Shown here in pieces: positions 49,901 to 56,592 of a stretch of 64,000 nt of DNA. Numbering within the stretch: the first letter of the stretch is position 1; every line of letters begins with the position of its first letter. Source of the DNA: Parvibaculum sp963975745. GTDB taxonomy: Bacteria > Pseudomonadota > Alphaproteobacteria > Parvibaculales > Parvibaculaceae. The DNA lies in the NCBI RefSeq assembly GCF_963975745.1, contig NZ_CAXBIB010000008.1:90491-154490 (forward strand). Direction: 5' to 3'. The notes below the pieces were generated by a model. The model had not been told where the DNA came from. It did no database searches and saw nothing but the letters and a program-made list of their open reading frames with translations. The translations under genes and the position numbers were made by a program.

Positions 49901-50008
49901 GCCATCGAGCGACGGATCGGCCAGCAAGGCGGCGGCGAGCCGCTCCAGAAAGGGCGAGCCGGGCGGCATGGTGAAAAGGGCACGGGAATCGACAGGCATG
50001 GCATCCAT
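46967..50008 (-). CDS. addB: Double-strand break repair nuclease AddB
   Basis: 1013 residues; partner of AddA. A helicase-like N-terminus lacks a clear Walker A: the equivalent segment reads ITILLPTRRAARALGEAF. The nuclease domain near 865-885 has GIADYKTGSVPSRKQVE, and the Gln-rich substrate region is PQLPLEAAMAARGGF. The alphaproteobacterial AddB type has this reduced helicase. It is preceded by murU with a 16-bp gap and overlaps addA by 4 bp. Confidence 0.92.
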   Translation of the reverse strand: MDAMPVDSRALFTMPPGSPFLERLAAALLADPSLDGRFAGTPELADITILLPTRRAARALGEAFLRVGGGAALILPTIRTLGDVDEDDLILDPKGMAGDALDLPPAMPALERQLRLARMIVGGRGEDEARALALAADLGRFLDMGLTEGVDLGALANLVPDEFADHWQITLEFLKVLTAAWPTEMDRLGFMEQAERRNRLIRAQADLWRQDPPLKPVIAAGSTGSIPATADLLRVVASLPAGAVVLPGLDLDLDEESWAAIGEPGTASHPQYGMSKLLRHLEAGRADVAFWPGSETSPKIAARGRILSEAMRPAETTERWRTRLAEMRKLAPEALDGLTLIEAASERDEAGAVALLMREVLETPAKTAALVTPDRKLARRVAMELRRWKVEVDDSGGEPLARTPPMAFLRLVTAMIAEAFAPVPLLACLKHPLAAAGEDPARFRARLRAMERLILRGPRPAPGIAGLRAACEVESRTRSEFGRMTAAFERDVADTLELLDRIEKITAPMLDAWQADMSLAGLVAAHVETAERLSATAAEAGAERLWAREEGEAAAGFIRELIEAAPAFGVLEAASYPRFFDQLAEGRVLRPRWGRHPRLFIWGPLEARLQHADRIVLGGLNEGTWPAEAGIDPWLNRPMRAALGIDPPERRIGLAAHDFVEGASAHEAVLTRAAKVEGAPTVASRWWLRLTSVINGLGEGEMPHAPHWAVWAHDLDRPAAKIDPIRPRPMPPLDARPDRFSVTEIETLIRDPYAIYAKKILKLRVLDPLDADIAAAERGTIVHKALERFVAAFPDNLPEHALERLVEIGEEVFRNALERPGVAAFWWPRFQRLARWMIEYEREHRDDIVRSLPEVVGEIEIEGLDRPVRLTGKADRIDVMRDGTLGIADYKTGSVPSRKQVESGLAPQLPLEAAMAARGGFGDTTGLPHAHASRLVYLRLTGGETAGEERVIPDPGGDLAEEIYALLVDLLKQYEDEATPYLSRPRPMFTGRYGDYDHLARVREWSGSGGEGE

Positions 50009-50024
50009 CGTAGCCGGTCAGGCC

Positions 50025-50735
50025 CTACAAATCCCGCAGGAAGGCCTCCGCCGCGGCCAGATCGTCCGGCGTACCGACATGCATCCAGGTGCCGCCCATG
50101 CGCTGGCCAAAGAGCCGGCCCTCCCCGATCAGCCGGTCCCAGACCAGATTGGTCGAGAAAGCCCCCTCGGGGCCATCGGCGAAGAGTTCCGGCTTGATGA
50201 CCTGGACGCCGGCATACATGTAGGGCGCCGTCGTGCATTCGAGGCGCCGCTCGAGCCTTCCGTCCGGATCCATCATGAAATCGCCGCGGCCGACATAGCC
50301 AATGGTGCGGGTCGCATCGGCAATCATCAGCAGGGCATCCATACGCCCGGGATCGAAGGCGGCCATCAGGGCCGCGAGATTGGCGCCGAGGCCCTCGACC
50401 CAGATCGAATCGGAATTGAAGGTCAGGATCGGATCGGTGCCCAGCAACGACAGTGCCTTTTTCGTGCCCCCGCCCGTGTCGAGCAGTTCGGCTCGCTCGT
50501 CGGAAATCACGATGCGCGGATGCGTGCGGGTTGCCAGATGGTCGACAAGCAGATCGGCGAAATGATGGATATTGACGACCGCCTCCTCGATGCCGGCCGC
50601 AGCCAGACGGTCGAGTACATGATCGATCAGCGGCCTGCCGGCGAGCCGCACCAACGGTTTCGGTATCGTCTCGGTCAGGGGCCGCATGCGTGTGCCGTGG
50701 CCGGCCGCCATCACCATGGCCTTGCGAATCTTCAT
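50025..50735 (-). CDS. murU: Nucleotidyltransferase, MurU-like (MurNAc-1-phosphate uridylyltransferase)
   Basis: 236 residues; sugar-1-phosphate nucleotidyltransferase fold. The nucleotide-binding loop AAGHGTRMRPLTETIPKPL spans residues 10-28 with the catalytic K27. TFNSDSIWVEG near 98-108 holds the metal-binding Asp. Together with the adjacent AmgK-type kinase it forms the MurNAc recycling route that returns cell-wall sugar to UDP-MurNAc. The ATG at 50735 overlaps the amgK stop by 4 bp. In relatives of this operon the protein is also annotated only as nucleotidyltransferase, so the exact substrate remains inferred. Confidence 0.8.
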   Translation of the reverse strand: MKIRKAMVMAAGHGTRMRPLTETIPKPLVRLAGRPLIDHVLDRLAAAGIEEAVVNIHHFADLLVDHLATRTHPRIVISDERAELLDTGGGTKKALSLLGTDPILTFNSDSIWVEGLGANLAALMAAFDPGRMDALLMIADATRTIGYVGRGDFMMDPDGRLERRLECTTAPYMYAGVQVIKPELFADGPEGAFSTNLVWDRLIGEGRLFGQRMGGTWMHVGTPDDLAAAEAFLRDL

Positions 50736-51820
50736 GGATGCGCCTGCAGGAGATGCCGTTCGAGCCATGTCTTCAGCGACCCGAGTGCGGGATGGGCGAG
50801 ATTGCGGCGCAGATAATCGACGGTGCGCGGCATATGCGCCATGTAGTGCGGCTTGCCATCGCGTTTCAGCAGGCGTGGCCAGAGCCCCATCAGGCGCAGC
50901 GCGCGCTCGGCCCCCAGCGCCGCATAGGCGGCCAGAAACCCTTCGGCATCGAAGTCCGGCAGCTCGACCGCGGCACGGTCGACATAGAGCGCGCGCATGG
51001 CCTGCTCGCGGGCCAGCGGCACGTCGCGGCGGGCATCCTGCAGGAAGGAGACGACGTCATAGGCGCGCGAACCGATCAGCGCATCCTGATAGTCGATCAG
51101 GCCGACCCGGGCGACGCCTTGCCGCGCGCCGAGCCAGAGCATGTTGGGCGAGTGATAGTCGCGCAGGAAGAGCGTTCGCGGGCCGGCGTCGATCAACGGC
51201 CGCAGATCGCTCCATAAACCATGGAAATCGGCGCGCTGCTGCGCCGTCGCCTCATGGCCCAGCACGACCGGAAAATGCCAGTCGAGCAGGACGTCGAGCT
51301 CGGCGCGGAAGACGCCGTCATCGAAATGCGGCACGGCATGGACCTCGCCATTGCCGACGGGAAGCGCCGCCGGCGCCGGCGCCGATTGCAGGCGCAGCAG
51401 GGTTTCGATACCGGCGCGGTAGAGCTCGTCGAGCGGTTCGCCGGCCGGGCCCCTGCCCTGCTCGATCAGCGTGCCATAGACCTCGTCGCCGAGATCCTCG
51501 AGCAGCAGCAGGCCCTGTCCGATATCGGCGGCATGGATTTCGGGCGCCGAAAGGCCGAGGCCGCGCAGATGCGTGCCGACGGCCACGAAAGCGCGGACAT
51601 CCTCTGCCAGATGGGCGATGCGGCTGTAGGCGGCGCGGCCGGGCGCGGCCGGCGCGTCGGGGCCGGAGGGCCAGTCCATCAGCACGGCCGGCCGGCCATC
51701 CAGCGCGAGGCGCTCGTAGCGGCGCGTCGAGGCGTCGCCGGCCAGCGGGCGGCGCGTTGCCTTGCCCCAGCCGGCGCCCGCCAGAAAGGCGCGGATCGTC
51801 TCCTCGCGCTTGCTCGTCAA
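50732..51820 (-). CDS. amgK: Aminoglycoside phosphotransferase-fold sugar kinase, AmgK-like
   Basis: 362 residues; phosphotransferase-fold kinase that phosphorylates MurNAc or GlcNAc at C1. Motifs: LLLLEDLGDEVYG near 110-122, the catalytic loop TLFLRDYHSPNMLWL near 235-249 and LIDYQDALIGSRAYD near 263-277. The TTG at 51820 overlaps the tsaE stop (TTGA), and the upstream part of the open frame (to 51964) lies within tsaE on another frame, so it is not used. It precedes murU in the operon, and the pair is expected to act in sequence. Confidence 0.82.
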   Translation of the reverse strand: MTSKREETIRAFLAGAGWGKATRRPLAGDASTRRYERLALDGRPAVLMDWPSGPDAPAAPGRAAYSRIAHLAEDVRAFVAVGTHLRGLGLSAPEIHAADIGQGLLLLEDLGDEVYGTLIEQGRGPAGEPLDELYRAGIETLLRLQSAPAPAALPVGNGEVHAVPHFDDGVFRAELDVLLDWHFPVVLGHEATAQQRADFHGLWSDLRPLIDAGPRTLFLRDYHSPNMLWLGARQGVARVGLIDYQDALIGSRAYDVVSFLQDARRDVPLAREQAMRALYVDRAAVELPDFDAEGFLAAYAALGAERALRLMGLWPRLLKRDGKPHYMAHMPRTVDYLRRNLAHPALGSLKTWLERHLLQAHP

Positions 51821-52305
51821 ATCGTCAGCCCCTCCAGCCGCGCGGCCCAGCTTCCCGAGGCGGTCAGGCGGGCGCGGCGCCCGCCTTCTGGCACGAGAGC
51901 GAGGGCGATGTCGAGACGGGCCGATGCCAGACGGGCCAGTTCGGCCGCGGCGCGTTCGGGCCATTCGACAATGGCGGCGCCTTCGTCGAGCATCTCGGCG
52001 AGGCCGAGTTCGCGCAATTCATCTGCATTTTCAATGCGATAGAGGTCGACATGGGCGATCAGCAGGGCCGGACTCTCATAGGTCTGGACCAGCGTGAAGG
52101 TCGGCGAGGGCACGTCCTCGGAAAGCCCGTGGGCGGCCAGATGGGCACCGATCAAGGCGCGGGCCAGCGCGGTTTTTCCGGCACCGAGATCGCCGCGGAG
52201 CAGGATCAGGTCGCCGACCGCCAGCAGCGGCGCCAGCGCGGCGCCAAGGCGCGCGGTGGCGGCCGCATCGGGGAGGTCGAAATCGCGGGAAAAGCTTGCG
52301 TCCAT
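51817..52305 (-). CDS. tsaE: tRNA threonylcarbamoyladenosine biosynthesis ATPase TsaE
   Basis: 162 residues; ATPase of the t6A37 tRNA-modification complex. Walker A GDLGAGKT is at residues 38-45, with PSPTFTLVQTYE near 74-85 and HVDLYRIENADELRELGL following. ATG 52305 gives MDASFSRDFDLPD; the open frame to 52365 adds a basic non-conserved stretch. First gene of the tsaE-amgK-murU-addB-addA chain; its stop overlaps the amgK start. Confidence 0.92.
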   Translation of the reverse strand: MDASFSRDFDLPDAAATARLGAALAPLLAVGDLILLRGDLGAGKTALARALIGAHLAAHGLSEDVPSPTFTLVQTYESPALLIAHVDLYRIENADELRELGLAEMLDEGAAIVEWPERAAAELARLASARLDIALALVPEGGRRARLTASGSWAARLEGLTI

Positions 52306-52416
52306 GGGGTTTTCTAGCGCGGCTCGGCGGCGCCGAATAGTAATTTGAACTGACTTTAGGCGCATCTTAACGCGGGGCGCCCAGACTCCCGCCGGGATGG
52401 AGGGGAGCTACAGATC

Positions 52417-52935
52417 ATGACCGCCTTGCTGCAGAAAACGACGGTCGATATCTGTCCGGCCGACATCGAAAATCCGACGCTTTCCGCCATTTATTCCTAT
52501 TGGAACGACAAGCGCGGCGCGCGGGCGATGCCGGCGCGGAGCGAGATCAACCCGCCCGAACTGCGCGAACATCTGGGCTGGATCATTCTGGTCGATGTGC
52601 TGCCGGATCTGGCCGATTTCCGCTACCGGCTGATCGGCACCAAGGTGGCGCGCTATTTCGGCGCCGAGGCGACCGGACGGACGATTTCCGCGGCTTTCCG
52701 CCCGTTTGGCGATGCTGCGATCAAGGGCGTGCAGGCGGTGCATCGCAAGGCGGCGCGCGATTGCGTGCCCGTGCAGGCACGCGGCGAGGCCGCGTGGCTG
52801 GCCGAGGGGTTCGACTATTTCGATTCGCTCTACCTGCCGCTGTCCGATGACGGCGCGAACTGCAACATGATCCTGTCGGCCTTCGTTTTCGACTATTCGT
52901 CGGTCCGGGCCTCGAGCGAATCGATGCTGCCCTAG
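52417..52935 (+). CDS. PAS_5-family sensor-like protein
   Basis: 172 residues, no membrane segment. The sequence fits Pfam PAS_5 (PF07310): a helix-rich start with LSAIYSYWNDKRGARAMPARSEI, then LREHLGWIILVDVLPDLADFRYRLIGTKVARYFG and a C-terminal strand LYLPLSDDG. Family members carry only this domain and their ligand and role are not known. ATG 52417 follows GGAGGGGAG. The downstream end, eight bases after the stop codon, is the beginning of the dispersed element copy B. Confidence 0.8.
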   Translation: MTALLQKTTVDICPADIENPTLSAIYSYWNDKRGARAMPARSEINPPELREHLGWIILVDVLPDLADFRYRLIGTKVARYFGAEATGRTISAAFRPFGDAAIKGVQAVHRKAARDCVPVQARGEAAWLAEGFDYFDSLYLPLSDDGANCNMILSAFVFDYSSVRASSESMLP

Positions 52936-53300
52936 GCGGTTTGCGACAGCGAAAACGACAGCGGACCCCCCCCTCTGTCACGGAACTGTCACGAAACTGT
53001 CACAAACCGGGGATAACCATGCTCCGTGTACGGATCGACAGGCCACTTATCCCCGCCCGAAAATAAACTTGTCCCCGGTTCTGGACGTTTTGTTCCCATA
53101 ATATGGCGCGCGCGGCCCTCCGCATCGCGCCGGGCGTTCGCTCACGCGAAACGCTCCGCCGGCGCTTCCGTCCGTCTACGGTGGATTTTGCCTCACTCTC
53201 GACCTGCCCGAATGCCGGCCGCTGTTCTTGCCGCCGCCTGGATCTGCGGTAATGTCGGGCATGCGCCAGCTTTTTGACCGCGACAGAAGGAGCGAACGGC
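52936..53300. other. Intergenic region with repeat element copy B
   Basis: 365 bp between two PAS-type genes. Bases 52939-53076 are the element described separately. From 53077 to 53300 there is no recognised gene; it holds G+C-rich sequence with TTTTGTTCCCATAATATGG at 53088-53106, a possible promoter-like A+T patch, and the ribosome site GAAGGAGCG at 53286-53294 for the next gene. Confidence 0.5.
52939..53076 (+). repeat. Dispersed intergenic element, copy B
   Basis: Plus strand in the order met from the upstream gene: GCGACAGCG, CAGCGGA, eight C residues (52966-52973), three copies of CTGTCAC at 52975-52981, 52986-52992 and 52997-53003 (11-bp spacing), CGGGGATAAC at 53008-53017, CTTATCCCCG at 53046-53055 and TTGTCCCC at 53069-53076. 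These blocks correspond in order to the minus-strand reading of copy A at 17238-17382. Confidence 0.85.
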
Positions 53301-53918
53301 ATGCCGGTCACGCAGCAGCGCCTGCTCGACGCCATGGACGGGATCGCCATGATCCTCGACCGCGAATTGCGCATTGTTCAGATCGGCGAACCGAACTGGC
53401 AGAAATTCCTCGACGACAATCCGCCGCCGGACCCGGCCGCGCGCGCGCGGGCGAAACAGAGCGTGCTCGGCCGTCCGGTGACCGAGTTCATCGCCGGCGA
53501 GGCGGTACGCGCGACGTTCGCGGAACTTTTCAACAGCGTGCTCGGCGGGACGCGTGCGGTCGTCCGGATCGATTATCGCTGCGATGCGCCGACACAGCGA
53601 CGCGACATGCGCCTGTCGGTCCGGCCGGTCACCGCCGATGGCGAGGTCCGCCACCTGCTCTATCAGTCGGTTCTGCTCTGGGCCCAACAGCGACCGGCGA
53701 TCCCGCTGTTCGGGGTACCGGTTGCGGATCAGGACGATGACGACATTCTGACGCTCTGCGCGATCTGCGCCCGTGTGGCCTGGCCGATCGGTGCGCCGCG
53801 GGGGGCACAGGAATGGATCGAGCCCGCCGATTATTACCAGCGCGGCGGCAGCGAGATTGCCCTGATCTCGCATGGCTTCTGCGAGGACTGCTTCGCGCGG
53901 CTCAAGGAAGAGGACTGA
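53301..53918 (+). CDS. PAS-like protein with C-terminal four-cysteine motif
   Basis: 205 residues. The N-terminal two-thirds look PAS-like: LLDAMDGIAMILDRELRIVQIGEPNWQKFL, then a helix and the strands VVRIDYRCDAPTQRRDMRLSVRPV. The C-terminus has LCAICARVAWPIG (C153, C156) and ISHGFCEDCFARL (C194, C197), the arrangement found at the end of some PAS/GAF and receiver proteins (CxWCxxI...SHGxCPxC), probably a zinc or other cofactor site. ATG 53301 follows GAAGGAGCGAACGGC. No kinase or output domain is attached. Confidence 0.72.
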   Translation: MPVTQQRLLDAMDGIAMILDRELRIVQIGEPNWQKFLDDNPPPDPAARARAKQSVLGRPVTEFIAGEAVRATFAELFNSVLGGTRAVVRIDYRCDAPTQRRDMRLSVRPVTADGEVRHLLYQSVLLWAQQRPAIPLFGVPVADQDDDDILTLCAICARVAWPIGAPRGAQEWIEPADYYQRGGSEIALISHGFCEDCFARLKEED

Positions 53919-53960
53919 CGGACCGGACGCGCCGGTCCCGGCTGTCCCTGTTGCAGCCGG

Positions 53961-54587
53961 TCAGGCCGGTCCGAGGCTCTCGATCGTCTTGCGGGCCCTG
54001 GCCGGGGGCATGCCGAGGAGGCGGAGGATACTTTCGCAGACCTGCCGCGTGACCGCGGGATCGGCCCCCTCCTGGAGCTGAACGCGGATCGCGACGGCGA
54101 TCAGGGCCGCCACCTGGTCGAGCAGGAAGGCGGTCACCTCGGCATTGAAGCGCCCCTGCGCGACACCCAGCTCGATGTCGCCGCGCAGATAGCGGAACAT
54201 CTCTTCGCGCATGCCGGGCAGATGGTCGGCGCTGCCGAGAAGGACGGCCGCCCAATCGGGTTCGATCATCAAGATGGCGATGAAACGCGAGGTGGCGGTG
54301 ACGACGCGCCTGGCGGCGTCGTCGATGCCCACCATCTCGGCGTCGAGCTGGCGGGCGACCTCGAGGCCGAGGCCATAGGCCGCCTCGCGCAGGATCTCGT
54401 CCTTGTCGGTGAAGTGATTGTAGAAGGTGCCGTTGGCAAGGCCGGCGGCCGTGGTGATGTCGCTGATCTTCGCCGCTTCCATGCCCTTTTCGGCGACGAC
54501 GGCCACGGTGGCATCGAGCAGGGCCGCGCGGGTGCGCGCGCGCTTGCCCTGGCCGGTCGCCTGATCCTGGAAATGTCCCTGCCGCAT
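53961..54587 (-). CDS. TetR family transcriptional regulator
   Basis: 208 residues. An N-terminal TetR HTH is seen at about 20-65: RARTRAALLDATVAVVAEKG, then ISDITTAAGLANGTFYNHFTDKDEIL. The helical ligand-binding domain covers the rest and has no recognised ligand signature. The ATG at 54587 is used; the open frame to 54620 begins with TTG in the promoter. It is divergent from the 54682 monooxygenase operon, and the interval between them has paired inverted repeats, so repression of that operon and of itself is likely. Confidence 0.9.
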   Translation of the reverse strand: MRQGHFQDQATGQGKRARTRAALLDATVAVVAEKGMEAAKISDITTAAGLANGTFYNHFTDKDEILREAAYGLGLEVARQLDAEMVGIDDAARRVVTATSRFIAILMIEPDWAAVLLGSADHLPGMREEMFRYLRGDIELGVAQGRFNAEVTAFLLDQVAALIAVAIRVQLQEGADPAVTRQVCESILRLLGMPPARARKTIESLGPA

Positions 54588-54613
54588 GGCGCGAGGATAG
54601 CGCGGCCGGCGGC

Positions 54614-54663
54614 TTGACAAAAGCTGTTTATGAGGTGTATCTCAAATATGAGACTATTCTCAT
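54614..54663. promoter_or_regulatory. Promoter and TetR-type operators between the regulator and the hydroxylase operon
   Basis: TTGACA at 54614-54619 is a consensus -35 for the plus-strand operon. Two adjacent dyads cover the area where a -10 would lie: TGAG-GTGTAT-CTCA (54631-54644) and ATGAGA-CTAT-TCTCAT (54648-54663, perfect six-base arms). Both share the TGAG/CTCA core, and their centres are about 18 bp apart, as expected for two dimers of one repressor. Confidence 0.7.
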
Positions 54664-54681
54664 TTTCAGGAGCAGGCCCGC

Positions 54682-56376
54682 TTGACCCCCTCCCGCATCC
54701 CCGTCCTGATCGCCGGCGCCGGCCCTGTGGGCCAGATCGCGGCGCTGCTGCTGGCGCGGGCCGGCATCGCGGTGCGGCTGATCGAGCGGCGGCGCGCGCC
54801 GCTGCTGGCGCCGAAGGCCCATGCGGTCAATCCGCGGACGCTCGAAATCTGCGAGAGCGCGGGCGTTCCGGCCGAGGCGCTGCGCGCAGCGGGTGCCAGC
54901 GCCAACGATGCGGGCTGGGTGCGTTTCGTCGGCACGCTGACCGGCCCCGAATTCGGCGCACTGCCCTATGAGCGCCAGGACGACAAGGCGCTCGCCGACA
55001 CGCCCTACCCGCTCACCAACATCCCGCAGCCTGTCTTCGAGGCGGCGCTGACGGCGGCGATTGCCGAGGCGCCGCTCATCAGCTTCACGCGCGGCGTCGC
55101 CTGCACCGGCATTGCGGAGGTGGCCGGCGGGTTGCGTGCCACGCTCGAAAGCGCCGACGGCACGCGCTCGACGCTCGATTGCGCCTATGCGATTGCCGCC
55201 GACGGCGCCGCCTCGCCGCTGCGCGAAATGCTCGGCATCGAAATGGAAGGCCCCGAGGCGCTGCAGCATTACGTGATGATCCATTTCGAGGCCGATCTCA
55301 GGGCGCTGACCGCGGCGCGGCCGGGCGTGCTCTATTTCCTGTTCGATCCGGCCACCAGCGGCGTGCTGATCGCCTATGACCGCGGATCGACCTGGGTGCT
55401 GATGCATCCCTACAATCCCGAACGGGAAACGCGCGACGATTTCGACGATGCGCGTTGCCGCAGGCTGATCGCCGCCGCGATCGGCGCGACGCCGCCCGAA
55501 CTCGCGATCCGCCATGTCAGCCCCTGGACGATGTCGGCGCAGGTCGCCGCGCAGTATCGCAAGGGCCGGGTGTTCCTCGCCGGCGACGCGGCGCATCGCT
55601 TTCCGCCGACCGGCGGGCTCGGTCTCAATACCGGCGCGGTCGATGCACAGAACCTGGCCTGGAAGCTCGCTGCCGTGCTGAAGGGCGCGGCCGGCGCGGC
55701 GCTGCTCGACAGTTACGAGGTCGAAAGACGGCCGGTGGCGCAGGTCAATTGCGAACAGAGCCTCGCCAATTCGGCCAAGCTCTTCGACCTGCTGTTCGCG
55801 CTGCAGGGCGTCGAAGCCGACAAGGCGGCGGCGCATTATGCGGCGGCAGCGGCCGATCCGGCCGCCGCGGTGCCGGCCGAAATCATCGAGGCGCAGCGGC
55901 CGCATTTCGACAGTTTCAACCTGCAGCTCGGCTATCGCTATGCCTCGGCCGCGACCATCGGCGCGCCCGAACTGACGGCGGCGCCCGAGGTCGATATCAG
56001 CCATTACGTGCCGTCATGGGAAGCGGGCGCGCATCTGCCGCATCGCTGGGTGATCCATCGCAGCGACCGCGTCTCGCTGCTGACGCTGCTCGACCCGACC
56101 CGCTTCACGCTGATCGCCGGCCCGGCCGGAACGGGCTGGCGCGCGGCGGCGGAAGCGGCGGGCGTCGCGGTGCATCTGGCCGAACAGGATTTCAGCGACA
56201 TGGAAACCGACTGGGGACGATTGACCGGCCTGCCGGATGACGGGGCGCTGCTGGTGCGCCCCGACCGGCATATCGCCTGCCGCTTCGCGGGCATGGCGGA
56301 CGAACCGGCGGCGCTTCTCGGACAGAGACTGGCGCAGGTTCTGGCGCTGGACGGCGCGCGTGTCGAGGTTGCGTGA
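54682..56376 (+). CDS. FAD-dependent aromatic hydroxylase (PheA/TfdB family)
   Basis: 564 residues; class A flavoprotein monooxygenase that hydroxylates phenolic or polyketide rings with NAD(P)H and O2. FAD motif GAGPVGQIAALLLARAG near 12-28; the DG motif AIAADGAASPLREMLG near 170-185; the GD motif FLAGDAAHRFPPTGGLGLNTG near 297-317; and a C-terminal thioredoxin-like region of the length found in phenol 2-monooxygenase relatives. TTG 54682 follows AGGAG with nine bases. Head of the TetR-controlled operon. Substrate is not deducible. Confidence 0.88.
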   Translation: MTPSRIPVLIAGAGPVGQIAALLLARAGIAVRLIERRRAPLLAPKAHAVNPRTLEICESAGVPAEALRAAGASANDAGWVRFVGTLTGPEFGALPYERQDDKALADTPYPLTNIPQPVFEAALTAAIAEAPLISFTRGVACTGIAEVAGGLRATLESADGTRSTLDCAYAIAADGAASPLREMLGIEMEGPEALQHYVMIHFEADLRALTAARPGVLYFLFDPATSGVLIAYDRGSTWVLMHPYNPERETRDDFDDARCRRLIAAAIGATPPELAIRHVSPWTMSAQVAAQYRKGRVFLAGDAAHRFPPTGGLGLNTGAVDAQNLAWKLAAVLKGAAGAALLDSYEVERRPVAQVNCEQSLANSAKLFDLLFALQGVEADKAAAHYAAAAADPAAAVPAEIIEAQRPHFDSFNLQLGYRYASAATIGAPELTAAPEVDISHYVPSWEAGAHLPHRWVIHRSDRVSLLTLLDPTRFTLIAGPAGTGWRAAAEAAGVAVHLAEQDFSDMETDWGRLTGLPDDGALLVRPDRHIACRFAGMADEPAALLGQRLAQVLALDGARVEVA

Positions 56377-56592
56377 GGGTGTTGTGCGATCGAGGCATTG
56401 GGGATCATTCCAGATCGTCATGACCCGCTTCATGCGGGTCATCCACGTCTTTGCGGCTACATCCGAAAGGAAGACGTGGATGGCCCGGACAAGCCGGGCC
56501 ATGACGGCAAGGTTGGGTTGATTGCTTCGTCGCTTCGCTTCTCGCAATGACGAGGTTGGAGAAATCGTGGTGACGATCAGAGGAAACGGCTG
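56377..56592. other. Intergenic region with nested palindromes
   Basis: 216 bp between the hydroxylase and the SDR. Bases 56416-56506 fold into a four-way junction described as a repeat. Bases 56519-56552 carry ATTGCTTCGTCGCTTCGCTT with the closing GCAATGACG, an inverted repeat of the widespread alphaproteobacterial GAAGCGAAGC family. The SDR ribosome site GAGGAAACG is at 56578-56586. Confidence 0.7.
56416..56506. repeat. Compound palindrome forming a perfect four-way junction
   Basis: Outer stem CGTCATG (56416-56422) with CATGACG (56500-56506). Inside it, with no unpaired bases between arms: ACCCGC/GCGGGT (56423-56428 and 56434-56439), CATCCACGTCTT/AAGACGTGGATG (56440-56451 and 56471-56482) and GCCCGG/CCGGGC (56483-56488 and 56494-56499). 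The sequence belongs to the type of short dispersed repeats that give rise to false ORFs in Alphaproteobacteria. Confidence 0.85.

Noticed and set aside
56416..56506. Possible tRNA or small structured RNA gene, because of the cloverleaf-like pairing
   Set aside because: No anticodon arm, T-loop or CCA region; arm lengths do not fit a tRNA. Retained as a palindromic repeat.
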